Positions 9,943-17,621 of a stretch of DNA of 64,000 bases are shown here, one piece after another. The position numbers and the translations under genes are program-made. The notes below the pieces were generated by a model. It saw only the letters and a program-made list of their open reading frames with translations, ran no database searches and was not told the DNA's origin. Origin of the DNA: UBA10438 sp964432155 (lineage in GTDB: Bacteria; Bacteroidota; Ignavibacteria; Kapaibacteriales; Kapaibacteriaceae); the NCBI GenBank assembly GCA_964432155.1, contig CAYSMF010000011.1, positions 5,645-69,644 of the forward strand. Reading direction: 5' to 3'. Every line of letters begins with the position of its first letter. Position 1 is the first letter of the stretch.

Positions 9943-11334
9943 TTAGTGCTGAAGTTCAGAAAGAATGGTTTCCATCTGCATGCCTCGCGAACCCTTTATC
10001 AAGACAACCACGCCTTCGTGATCGTACTGACGTAGATCATCGGCGCAGCCGCGGTGTGTTTGATGGACGATCACATGGGGCAGGTCGACGAATTGCGCCG
10101 CTTCACGGAACTCATCCCCGAGGACAAGAACCAGATCGCATCGCGTAGAGGCTTCAGTAAGGATGTGGACATGTTCTTCGCGAGCAGCCGTGCCGAGTTC
10201 GCGCATGTCGCCAAGAACAGCGATGCGCTTTGTTGCTGGGTAGTGCTGCAGTGTACGAAGAGCCATGACCATGGATTCGGGATTTGCATTGTAACAGTCG
10301 TTGAGCACCGTCATTGCACCACGTTGCTCGACAACCATGCGCGCATATCCATGTCCTTGCGCCGGCTGATATGACGTAAGCGCGCGCTGCACATCAGCAG
10401 CATGCAGTTGTAGCGCCCAAGCAACAGCGAGTGCACACGTTGCATTGTATGCTGCTGCGAGACCAACGGCCTGCATTTGCGCACGTAGCGTAAACGTACC
10501 ATGAACAAGGTGCATCGTGGGACGTACCTCGTGATCGAATGAAACGTGCGGATGAATATCTGCACCTGATTCGATGCCAAACGTGATGCAGCGAATGAAG
10601 GTTGATGCATACTTCGCGAGCCGATCATCGTCGACATTCACAAGTGCAAGACCATTGTGATCACGGAGCCAGTCAAAAAGCGCTGTCTCCTCACGTTCAA
10701 CACCGTCTAGATCGATCAGCTTCTCGAGGTGCTCTTTACCAATGTTTGTGATAAGCCCGATGGTGGGCTGTACCATTGCACACAGCAGTTCGATTTCGCC
10801 AGGTTCATTTGTGCCGATCTCAATTACCGCTGCCTCGTGATCAGCAGTAAGCTGAAGCAGTGTGAGGGGAGTGCCAATCTGGTTGTTGTAATTGGCTTCG
10901 GTCTTGAGAACACGTAGTGTACTCGATAGCACGTGCGCAGTGAGATCCTTCGTCGAGGTTTTCCCGGCTGCACCAGCAATGGCAATAACCGGGAGCTGAA
11001 AGCGACGTCGGTGATGCCACGCAAACGAGCCAAGGCATTGCAGTGGGGAAGCAACCGCCATGAATGACGGTGCGTTTGGGGTAGACTGCACAAATGCGTC
11101 AATGTCGTACGCGGTGTCAACCACGATGAGCGACGCACCTCGCTCCACTGCAGCACCGATGTGATCATGTCCGTCGAGACGTTCTCCGCGTAGTGCGATG
11201 AATGCGTTCCCAGCGACCAGTGAACGCGTATCTGTGCTGATACCCGTAATGGACAGTGTGCGTGGTAAATGTGCGGCCGCGCTTCCTGCAATAACCTGCA
11301 GATCCTCGTATGTAAACGAAGCGGCATTCGTCAT
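9943..11334 (-). CDS. murF: UDP-N-acetylmuramoyl-tripeptide--D-alanyl-D-alanine ligase
   Basis: MurF is the cytoplasmic ATP-dependent ligase that adds D-Ala-D-Ala to UDP-MurNAc-tripeptide. The protein shows the Mur ligase P-loop (GAAGKTSTKD), the EIGTNEPGEI central region, and the NDCYNANPESM motif of the C-terminal domain; 463 residues is normal. The P-loop has AA where many MurF proteins have SN or TN. I placed the start at ATG 11334 because an AAGGGG Shine-Dalgarno lies 8 nt upstream; a GTG nine bases further upstream overlaps that site. It follows rsmH directly, with ftsL, ftsI and murE missing from between them. Confidence 0.96.
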   Translation of the reverse strand: MTNAASFTYEDLQVIAGSAAAHLPRTLSITGISTDTRSLVAGNAFIALRGERLDGHDHIGAAVERGASLIVVDTAYDIDAFVQSTPNAPSFMAVASPLQCLGSFAWHHRRRFQLPVIAIAGAAGKTSTKDLTAHVLSSTLRVLKTEANYNNQIGTPLTLLQLTADHEAAVIEIGTNEPGEIELLCAMVQPTIGLITNIGKEHLEKLIDLDGVEREETALFDWLRDHNGLALVNVDDDRLAKYASTFIRCITFGIESGADIHPHVSFDHEVRPTMHLVHGTFTLRAQMQAVGLAAAYNATCALAVAWALQLHAADVQRALTSYQPAQGHGYARMVVEQRGAMTVLNDCYNANPESMVMALRTLQHYPATKRIAVLGDMRELGTAAREEHVHILTEASTRCDLVLVLGDEFREAAQFVDLPHVIVHQTHRGCADDLRQYDHEGVVVLIKGSRGMQMETILSELQH

Positions 11335-11342
11335 GTGTGTCA

Positions 11343-11348
11343 CCCCTT
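11343..11348 (-). promoter_or_regulatory. Shine-Dalgarno of murF that decides its start
   Basis: AAGGGG on the minus strand lies 8 nt before the ATG at 11334. It overlaps the alternative in-frame GTG at 11343, which makes that GTG an unlikely start. Confidence 0.6.
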
Positions 11349-11369
11349 ATGCTGCGCTACAAACATAGG

Positions 11370-12272
11370 TCATGCGCGGCGCTCTGCCACGCGCAGTCGT
11401 GCACTTCTTGCTCGTGGGTTGCTGGCAACCTCATCAGGCTGCGCTTCGACGGCCTTCTTAGTGATAATCGAAAGGAGGTCGGTGTGGGCCTTGAAGACGT
11501 TCTTTACGACACGATCCTCACCACTGTGGTAACTCATCACGACAATCCGTCCGCCTGGCTGCAGCAATGGAATGATCGACGTCAGGGTTTGCTCGAGCCG
11601 ACCTAGTTCGTCGTTCACCGCAATGCGGAGCGCTTGAAAAAGTCGTGCGAGTGTCTTGGGTTGATGATGGGGCGGAATATGCTGGATCACCACATCTCGC
11701 AGATCCGCTGTAGTTGACAGTTTGGCGAGCGCTCGGCGCTGCGCAACGGCCTTCGCCAGACGCCAGGCCTGGGGTTCGTCGCCGTACTCGCGAAAGATCT
11801 GCGCAAGCTCTGGTTCGGTACGACGGTTTAAGATATCGGCAGCGGTCTCACCCTCGGGTGTAAATCGCATGTCGAGCGGTGCCATCATCCGAAACGAAAA
11901 GCCGCGCTCGTGGTGATCAAACTGATATGAGGACACACCAAGGTCGAGCAGTACTGATTGAAGGGGCAAACCGCTCTCCTTGATCACATCAGCCATGGTA
12001 GCAAAGTTGGCGTGGACAAGACGAAGACGTGAGGTATCACCCTTCGCTAGCTCGTCGGCGAAGCGAACTCGACAGTGATCAATTGCTTTTTCGTCGGCAT
12101 CAAAACTCATGATGATGCTCTCGGCTGGCGCCTCAGCGAGGATCGCGGCGGTGTGCCCGCCCCCTCCCAATGTTCCGTCCACAACGAGCCCTGGATGCTG
12201 AAGAAGCATTGCGTCGAGGCATTCGCGGAGCATGACGGGAATGTGGTATGTCGAAGGGTCGAGACGTGCCAT
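11370..12272 (-). CDS. rsmH: 16S rRNA (cytosine-1402-N4)-methyltransferase
   Basis: RsmH (MraW) transfers a methyl group from SAM to N4 of C1402 in 16S rRNA. The protein begins with the family signature YHIPVMLRECLDAM, followed by the SAM-binding loop DGTLGGGGHTAAIL and later LLDLGVSSYQFD and the Arg-rich tail of a normal 300-residue member. It heads the rsmH-murF-mraY unit. Upstream there is no mraZ; instead a cytochrome c gene starts divergently 43 bp away, so the promoters of the two units must lie in or near that short gap. Confidence 0.97.
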   Translation of the reverse strand: MARLDPSTYHIPVMLRECLDAMLLQHPGLVVDGTLGGGGHTAAILAEAPAESIIMSFDADEKAIDHCRVRFADELAKGDTSRLRLVHANFATMADVIKESGLPLQSVLLDLGVSSYQFDHHERGFSFRMMAPLDMRFTPEGETAADILNRRTEPELAQIFREYGDEPQAWRLAKAVAQRRALAKLSTTADLRDVVIQHIPPHHQPKTLARLFQALRIAVNDELGRLEQTLTSIIPLLQPGGRIVVMSYHSGEDRVVKNVFKAHTDLLSIITKKAVEAQPDEVASNPRARSARLRVAERRA

Positions 12273-12315
12273 ACGGGGAAATTGCCGAATTTGTAGCGAT
12301 CAATACGAGGACAAC

Positions 12316-12765
12316 ATGATTCGGAACACTGCACTGTTCCTTGGTCTAGTAGCGATCGCGGCAGTGTTGTGGTCAGTTTCTGGTGATGCAGTACCAGATC
12401 CCCCTACCAGTCGCGGCGCAGCGGTGTACCGAGAGTACTGCTATCGATGCCATGGCATGAATGGGGAAGGTGGCGATGGACGATTCCCAATTCGCGACAA
12501 GGACATCTGGTCGAAGGGTGTCGATACAGTAATTACAACCATTGCTTATGGAGCTTCGGGCGCATTGCGCTCGAACGATCAGGGTGTGCGCAAGGGTATG
12601 CCACCTGCACCGTACAACGATGCCGACATCGCGGAAGTGACGATGTATGCGATGCGAGTTATCGCCAATCGTCCAACGACAGTATCAGCGGCAGATGTTG
12701 CACGTGTTAAGCGTGAACATCTCGAAGCACTTCGACTCCGCCTGCGATCACGTTCCTCACAGTAG
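12316..12765 (+). CDS. Small membrane-anchored or periplasmic cytochrome c
   Basis: A 149-residue protein with an N-terminal hydrophobic segment (residues 4-20, signal peptide or anchor) and one haem-binding CYRCH motif near residue 39 in the context YREYCYRCHGMNGEGGDG. A methionine ligand candidate is in KGMPPAP. This is a class I cytochrome c, an electron carrier of the cell envelope. The start was chosen at the ATG preceded by GAGGACAAC, which leaves the hydrophobic leader at the N-terminus; a longer frame runs back into rsmH. Its 3' end overlaps the convergent bshB1-like gene by 9 bp. The partner oxidase or dehydrogenase is not evident nearby. Confidence 0.85.
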   Translation: MIRNTALFLGLVAIAAVLWSVSGDAVPDPPTSRGAAVYREYCYRCHGMNGEGGDGRFPIRDKDIWSKGVDTVITTIAYGASGALRSNDQGVRKGMPPAPYNDADIAEVTMYAMRVIANRPTTVSAADVARVKREHLEALRLRLRSRSSQ

Positions 12766-13488
12766 ATCGGCGAGCGAGGCCACAGCAATCGGTTCAACGG
12801 CGAGAAAACCTTCGGCGTAATCCGTTCCGATTCGACTGCCATAGTATCGAGCGCGAGCTTCGAGCTCCATCAGGAATGCTGGCCGCGAGATGAAGGTCTC
12901 CGGCTCGTCCGACGTGTATTCCCCGGGTGCATGGAATTGCGACGTGTAAGCGCGAATAGAATCCATCTTCGCTGCAAATGTCGCTGAGATGTCCACATAC
13001 AGATCCGGCAAACGCGGGAAATCATACTGCTGCTGGAAACACAACGTCCGCTTCGGACGATGTGGTTGCTGCTCGATACCATCACGATGTGTTACAACCT
13101 TCGCAAGCCCAGCGATGAACGTTGCAGCAGTGCACAGCTTGTGCACTGCGACATGGTCGGGATGCCGTTCGACCGGGGGCGGAATAAGCACGAGGTGCGG
13201 ACGCCAAGCACGAATCGCCGATACGATTGCGTGAATGTTCTCTTGTGTATGCGCAATCGCACCATCAGGCATCGAAAGACATTCCCGATGACGCACACCA
13301 AGGATATCTGCAGCACGCTGCGCTTCTTGTTTGCGTAGCTCTGGAGTGCCTCGTGTACCAAGTTCACCGCGTGTGCAATCGAGAAGCACGACGTCGTGTC
13401 CCTGATTGGTGAGCGCGCGGATGGTCCCACCACATGCGAGCTCTGCATCATCTGGATGAGCCGAGATGACAAGTGCAAACGCGCTCAT
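12757..13488 (-). CDS. bshB1: Bacillithiol biosynthesis-type deacetylase (LmbE/PIG-L family)
   Basis: The protein belongs to the LmbE/PIG-L zinc deacetylases. It carries the zinc motif SAHPDDAELACGG at the N-terminus and HPDHVAVH in the middle, and has the 243-residue length of BshB1, which removes acetyl from GlcNAc-malate to give GlcN-malate for bacillithiol. The sequence between (DCTRGELGTRGTPELR) fits BshB1 better than MshB or Mca, but other GlcNAc conjugates cannot be excluded. It is the last gene of a tightly coupled unit: its ATG overlaps the rpiB stop as ATGA. bshA and bshC are not in this window. Confidence 0.85.
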   Translation of the reverse strand: MSAFALVISAHPDDAELACGGTIRALTNQGHDVVLLDCTRGELGTRGTPELRKQEAQRAADILGVRHRECLSMPDGAIAHTQENIHAIVSAIRAWRPHLVLIPPPVERHPDHVAVHKLCTAATFIAGLAKVVTHRDGIEQQPHRPKRTLCFQQQYDFPRLPDLYVDISATFAAKMDSIRAYTSQFHAPGEYTSDEPETFISRPAFLMELEARARYYGSRIGTDYAEGFLAVEPIAVASLADLL

Positions 13489-13928
13489 TGCACGTCTCCT
13501 AGCGTATCAATCTTTTCAACGCGACGTTCATGTCGTCCACCTTCGAAGTCGGTTGACAAAAACGCACGAACGATGTCTTTTGCGAGGTCAATCGATACCA
13601 AGCGTTCTCCAACCGCAACCATATTCGCGTTGTTGTGCATACGTGCGAGCTGCGCCATCTCTACGCTGGTGCAGTTGGCAGCACGAATCGAACGAACCTT
13701 GTTTGCAGCGATCGAGATACCAATGCCTGATCCGCATACAAGAACGCCAGCATCTGCCTGTCCGTCACGGACGAGGTGCGCTGCTTGTGTTCCATAGTCA
13801 GGGTAGTCAACAGATGCTGTCGATGATGTTCCCACGTCGGTCACAGAGTGACCATCAGCAACAAGCATTTCTTTCAGCGCTTCTTTGTACGCATACCCAG
13901 CGTGATCCGATCCAAGTGCGATTCTCAT
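13485..13928 (-). CDS. rpiB: Ribose 5-phosphate isomerase B
   Basis: RpiB interconverts ribose 5-phosphate and ribulose 5-phosphate in the pentose phosphate pathway. The 147-residue protein shows the RpiB/LacA hallmarks: IALGSDHAGYAYK at the start, VGTSSTASVDYPDYG, and VLVCGSGIGISIAANK with the catalytic cysteine. I set the start at the ATG giving MRIALGSDHAG; a longer frame upstream lies inside dut. The ATG overlaps the dut stop and its own stop overlaps the bshB1 start, both as ATGA, so the three are probably translated in step. Confidence 0.95.
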   Translation of the reverse strand: MRIALGSDHAGYAYKEALKEMLVADGHSVTDVGTSSTASVDYPDYGTQAAHLVRDGQADAGVLVCGSGIGISIAANKVRSIRAANCTSVEMAQLARMHNNANMVAVGERLVSIDLAKDIVRAFLSTDFEGGRHERRVEKIDTLGDVQ

Positions 13929-14371
13929 GGTTGTACTCCTGTGCTTCCGAAACCACCTTCGCCCCGTTGCGTGTCGGAGAGTTCCGACACAACATTCCAC
14001 GTGCATTGCTCGTAACGGGCAACCACCAGCTGCGCAATCCGCATGCCGCGTTCGATGATTGCATCTTCGTTGGAGAAGTTCGCGAGAATCACCTTGATCT
14101 CGCCGCGGTAGTCACTATCGATCGTACCTGGTGCATTCAAGGCGAACACGCCATGCTTTGCTGCGAGTCCGCTTCGCGACCGTACTTGAATCTCGAAGCC
14201 TTGTGGGATTGCCACGCACAGCCCCGTAGGTACGAGCACGATACCACCAGCAGCTAACACCATCGGTACATCGACGGCAGCATGAACGTCCATCCCGGCT
14301 GATCCACTTGTCGCATAGACAGGCAGTGGAAGGTCCTGCGCATGGTCCATCCGAACGACATCAATCGTCAT
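13925..14371 (-). CDS. dut: Deoxyuridine 5'-triphosphate nucleotidohydrolase
   Basis: dUTPase hydrolyses dUTP to dUMP, keeping uracil out of DNA and feeding thymidylate synthesis. All five trimeric dUTPase motifs are visible: GSAGMDVHA, RSRSGLAAKHGV, GTIDSDYRGEI, RIAQLVV and RGEGGFGSTG. The 148-residue length is typical. The start was set at MTIDVVRM, two bases after the rnhA stop. It belongs to the rnhA-dut-rpiB-bshB1 transcription unit. Confidence 0.96.
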   Translation of the reverse strand: MTIDVVRMDHAQDLPLPVYATSGSAGMDVHAAVDVPMVLAAGGIVLVPTGLCVAIPQGFEIQVRSRSGLAAKHGVFALNAPGTIDSDYRGEIKVILANFSNEDAIIERGMRIAQLVVARYEQCTWNVVSELSDTQRGEGGFGSTGVQP

Positions 14372-14373
14372 GA

Positions 14374-15018
14374 TTACTTCCTTCCAAAGTCTGCTGGGTT
14401 CTCGCCCCAGAGCTCTGTTTCCCATTTGAGAACATGATTTACGAACGAATTGGAGCACAGCCACTCCTCGGCACGACGTATGAGTTCGAACACGGGGGCA
14501 TTCCCACGTGTTCGTTCAACAGTCGTCTTAGCGTGACGGTTGCGCACCCACGCAATCGCGGTTCGCGAGTCTGAATAAATCGGCAGTGTGATCCCGTGCT
14601 TCTTGCAGTGTGCTAGTGCATGGACGATCGCGAGAAACTCACCCATGTTGTTCGAGCAATCCTCGTACGGCCCCATCCGAAAGAACTCAGCTTCCGTCTC
14701 GGTGTCTACTCCGCGATACTCCATGACGCCGGTTGACATGTTACATGCCGCATCAACGGAGATACTTGGGAGTACAACTGCACTGCGATCAAACGACGGC
14801 TTGCGCACGCGCGGTGACGACGGACGTGATGTTGCAGCAATGAGGTCGATCGGCCCCTCAGCAAAGGCGCGCTCGGCATCAGCCTGTGTATCGTACGATT
14901 TGTACTGCGCCTTTGGGAAGCCAGATATCTGCCGCTGCGCAACATCCCACGACGTGTACACTCCTGGTACGTGCCCAGTCCATACCACATACCATTTCGG
15001 TTTCTTCGCTTGCGCCAT
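14374..15018 (-). CDS. rnhA: Ribonuclease HI with N-terminal viroplasmin-like domain
   Basis: RNase HI cleaves the RNA strand of RNA-DNA hybrids. Residues 5-55 (KWYVVWTGHVPGVYTSWDVA) form the caulimovirus viroplasmin-like hybrid-binding domain known from eukaryotic RNase H1 and some bacterial enzymes. Residues 85-214 are the RNase H fold with the four catalytic acids recognisable: D89 in SVDAAC, E127 in NNMGEFLAI, D150 in IYSDSRTA and D210 in the terminal ENPADFG. It heads the coupled unit with dut, rpiB and bshB1. Confidence 0.92.
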   Translation of the reverse strand: MAQAKKPKWYVVWTGHVPGVYTSWDVAQRQISGFPKAQYKSYDTQADAERAFAEGPIDLIAATSRPSSPRVRKPSFDRSAVVLPSISVDAACNMSTGVMEYRGVDTETEAEFFRMGPYEDCSNNMGEFLAIVHALAHCKKHGITLPIYSDSRTAIAWVRNRHAKTTVERTRGNAPVFELIRRAEEWLCSNSFVNHVLKWETELWGENPADFGRK

Positions 15019-15090
15019 GGTACAAAGCTACGGTGTCACGTTCACCTGCGCACGATACTCGTCTACCAGATCACCATCGGAGCGAGGGTT

Positions 15091-16629
15091 ATGTATGCGA
15101 AGACGCATTCCGCATCCGTTCTCGGAATCGGCGCGTTTGGAGTTGAAATCGAAGTCACGGTTGAGACCGGCCTTCCGTCATTTCAGATCGTTGGGCTTCC
15201 GGACAACGCTGTGCGTGAATCCAAAGAGCGCGTTACCGCCGCACTCCATCATGCCGGGTATGGGTGGGAGCCTCGTCGTATCACGGTGAACCTTGCCCCT
15301 GCCGACGTCCGCAAAGAGGGAAGTGCATTTGATCTGCCGATAGCCATCGGCATCATCCACGCGATGAACATGATCACTGCCCGCGACCTTGACGACACAT
15401 GTTTGCTCGGCGAACTCGCATTCGACGGGAGCGTTCGTCCAACACATGGCGTGTTGCCAATGGTGATGATGAACGGGGCGCGACAGCGCTTCGTTGTTCC
15501 TGCACGGAATGCTGAAGAGGCGTCGATCAAACACGGGATCAACGTTGTAGGCGTACGAACGCTCCAGGAAGCAATCGACCACATCACAGGCACCTCACCG
15601 CTCCCTGCATCGGTATGTGACGTTGATGCCGTGTTTGCGCAAGCAACGCAGCGACATCGCGTGGATATGTCGGATGTCAAGGGGCAACAAGGTGTGAAGC
15701 GTGCTATGGAGGTGGCAGCTGCAGGCGGACATAATCTGATCATGGTGGGGCCACCAGGTGCCGGGAAGACGATGCTGGCCAAACGCCTCGCTACAATTCT
15801 TCCGCCGCTCACACTCGACGAAGCACTTGAAACAACAACGATACACTCTGTGGCTGGTCTTCTTCCCCCGGGACAGCCCATGGTCACCCAACGCCCCTTT
15901 CGCGCACCGCATCATACGATCAGTAATGCGGCGTTAGTGGGAGGGGGCGTTGGCGTGGTCCGTGCCGGAGAGATCACACTTGCGCACCATGGTGTGCTCT
16001 TCCTCGATGAAGTGCCCGAGTTTCAGCGCAATGTTTTGGAGGTGCTGCGTCAGCCCCTTGAAGAGCGACGTATTCGGCTGTCGCGCACGCGGATGAGTGT
16101 AGAGTTTCCTGCCAACTTCATGCTTGTGAGCTCGATGAATCCCTGTCCGTGTGGCAACTTCGGTAGTCAACGACGTGAATGTCGCTGCACGTCGAATGAT
16201 GTGCAGCGCTATGTGTCGAAGATCTCTGGTCCACTGCTCGACCGTATCGACATCCATGTTGATGTCCCCGCAGTCGATGTTGAGCAGTTATCGAACGCTC
16301 CTCCTGGAGAAACCTCCGAGCAGATTCGCGCACGCGTGATTGCTGCACGAGCACGTCAGGCGACGCGTTTCGCGTCGCACGACGGCGTGTATAAGAATGC
16401 CGACATGTCGGCGAAGGATATCGAGCGCTTTTGTGGGATGTCGGAGCGAGCGCGCGCAGTTCTTACGGCCGCAATGCAGCGGCTACATCTGTCTGCGCGT
16501 GCGTTTGATCGCATCTGCAAAGTGTCGCGAACGATAGCTGACCTTGATGCACGGGACGATATCTCTGTCGACCATGTTGCCGAGGCAATCCAGTATCGCA
16601 ATCTTGATCGTCCGTTCTGGAATGCGTAA
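15091..16629 (+). CDS. comM: ComM/YifB family AAA+ ATPase (Mg-chelatase-like)
   Basis: The 512-residue protein combines an N-terminal Lon-like ChlI domain (VEIEVTVETGLPSFQIVGLPD, residues 15-35) with an AAA+ core: Walker A GPPGAGKTMLAKR, Walker B LFLDEVPEF, and the zinc-ribbon-like MNPCPCGNFG motif. In naturally competent bacteria ComM is a hexameric helicase that extends branch migration of incoming DNA during transformation; in others its role is unclear. I chose the ATG of MYAKTHSASVLG because it matches the family N-terminus and has an upstream GAGGG; a longer frame continues back across the rnhA promoter. It converges on the next gene with a 2-bp gap. Confidence 0.94.
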   Translation: MYAKTHSASVLGIGAFGVEIEVTVETGLPSFQIVGLPDNAVRESKERVTAALHHAGYGWEPRRITVNLAPADVRKEGSAFDLPIAIGIIHAMNMITARDLDDTCLLGELAFDGSVRPTHGVLPMVMMNGARQRFVVPARNAEEASIKHGINVVGVRTLQEAIDHITGTSPLPASVCDVDAVFAQATQRHRVDMSDVKGQQGVKRAMEVAAAGGHNLIMVGPPGAGKTMLAKRLATILPPLTLDEALETTTIHSVAGLLPPGQPMVTQRPFRAPHHTISNAALVGGGVGVVRAGEITLAHHGVLFLDEVPEFQRNVLEVLRQPLEERRIRLSRTRMSVEFPANFMLVSSMNPCPCGNFGSQRRECRCTSNDVQRYVSKISGPLLDRIDIHVDVPAVDVEQLSNAPPGETSEQIRARVIAARARQATRFASHDGVYKNADMSAKDIERFCGMSERARAVLTAAMQRLHLSARAFDRICKVSRTIADLDARDDISVDHVAEAIQYRNLDRPFWNA

Positions 16630-16631
16630 AC

Positions 16632-17531
16632 CTAGAGTCGGGAGGGGGCGAACATTGCATGCCGCACGGATGAGAGACCCTGTGTGAAATCGCGCATGTG
16701 CATCAGAAGATCGGTCTCCGCCTTCAGCGATACGAGTCCGCTCCGATGTGGTCGGCGAGCTGGTTGTTGCAGCTCTGCTGAGGTGACCGGTTGAATGAGC
16801 GATCCATCGACTTTGAAGAACTCGGCGATTTTCTGTGCCATATCAAACCGACTCATGAAATCGGGTCCGGCAACATGATAGAGACCGGTACGCTTGCGCA
16901 CGGTGATGCGAAGAATTGCCTCTGCAATATCCTCGACGTACGTTGGCTGTGCGAACTGATCGTTGACGACGCGAATTGGTGTCTTCGATGAACATGCTTC
17001 GACAACCCACTGCACAAAATCGGGCCGATTACTTGGCGGACCGTACACGAGGCATGTGCGCACGATGGTGGATTGCGATGTGCCGCTTGTACAGACGTTC
17101 TCGCCAGCGAGCTTCGACTTACCATAGTAGTTGATCGGACTCGGCACGGCGTTCTCAGTGTATGGCCCCTTACTGCCATCAAACACATAATCCGTTGACA
17201 CATGCACCAGGTGCGCATCAACGATACGAGCAAGGCGTGCGAGGTTCTCCACGAGTGTAACGTTGATAGCCCACGCCAGCTGACGGTCGGTTTCACATGC
17301 ATCAACATTGGTGACGGCAGCACAATTGATGATCGTCGACGGCATTGCACGCATCACCGACTCCTTGAGAGCGGTCTTGTCCGTTACATCCAACACATCG
17401 ACAGTAACGCGCGGGTGACTATGTGCAAGCTCTCGCGACGATACGCAGTGAATCTGCTCGTCTGTTTCATCGAGCAGCACGGGAAGAAGCGCTGAAGCTA
17501 GGCGGGAACCGGCACCTACAATCGTGATCAT
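16632..17531 (-). CDS. dTDP-4-dehydrorhamnose reductase-like SDR protein
   Basis: A 299-residue extended short-chain dehydrogenase of the RmlD/RfbD type. It has an N-terminal Rossmann loop in variant form (VGAGSRLA), VDACETDRQLAWAIN, the STDYVFDGSKGPY motif, the catalytic YGKSK (YxxxK), and VYGPPSNRPDF. RmlD reduces dTDP-4-keto-rhamnose to dTDP-rhamnose. Because rmlA, rmlB and rmlC are not adjacent, the substrate may differ, so I give no symbol. The start was chosen at MITIVGAG; the open frame runs about 470 bp further upstream, antisense to the next gene, and has no plausible protein there. It is divergent from an ASST-like gene across 90 bp. Confidence 0.85.
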   Translation of the reverse strand: MITIVGAGSRLASALLPVLLDETDEQIHCVSSRELAHSHPRVTVDVLDVTDKTALKESVMRAMPSTIINCAAVTNVDACETDRQLAWAINVTLVENLARLARIVDAHLVHVSTDYVFDGSKGPYTENAVPSPINYYGKSKLAGENVCTSGTSQSTIVRTCLVYGPPSNRPDFVQWVVEACSSKTPIRVVNDQFAQPTYVEDIAEAILRITVRKRTGLYHVAGPDFMSRFDMAQKIAEFFKVDGSLIQPVTSAELQQPARRPHRSGLVSLKAETDLLMHMRDFTQGLSSVRHAMFAPSRL

Positions 17532-17621
17532 CAGGAGTACTTTCGTGTCATCAAGAATTGAGCTCGTCGCTGTGACGATCGAAGAGCAGGGATAATCTAG
17601 GAATTCCGTAATTCTGCATCT

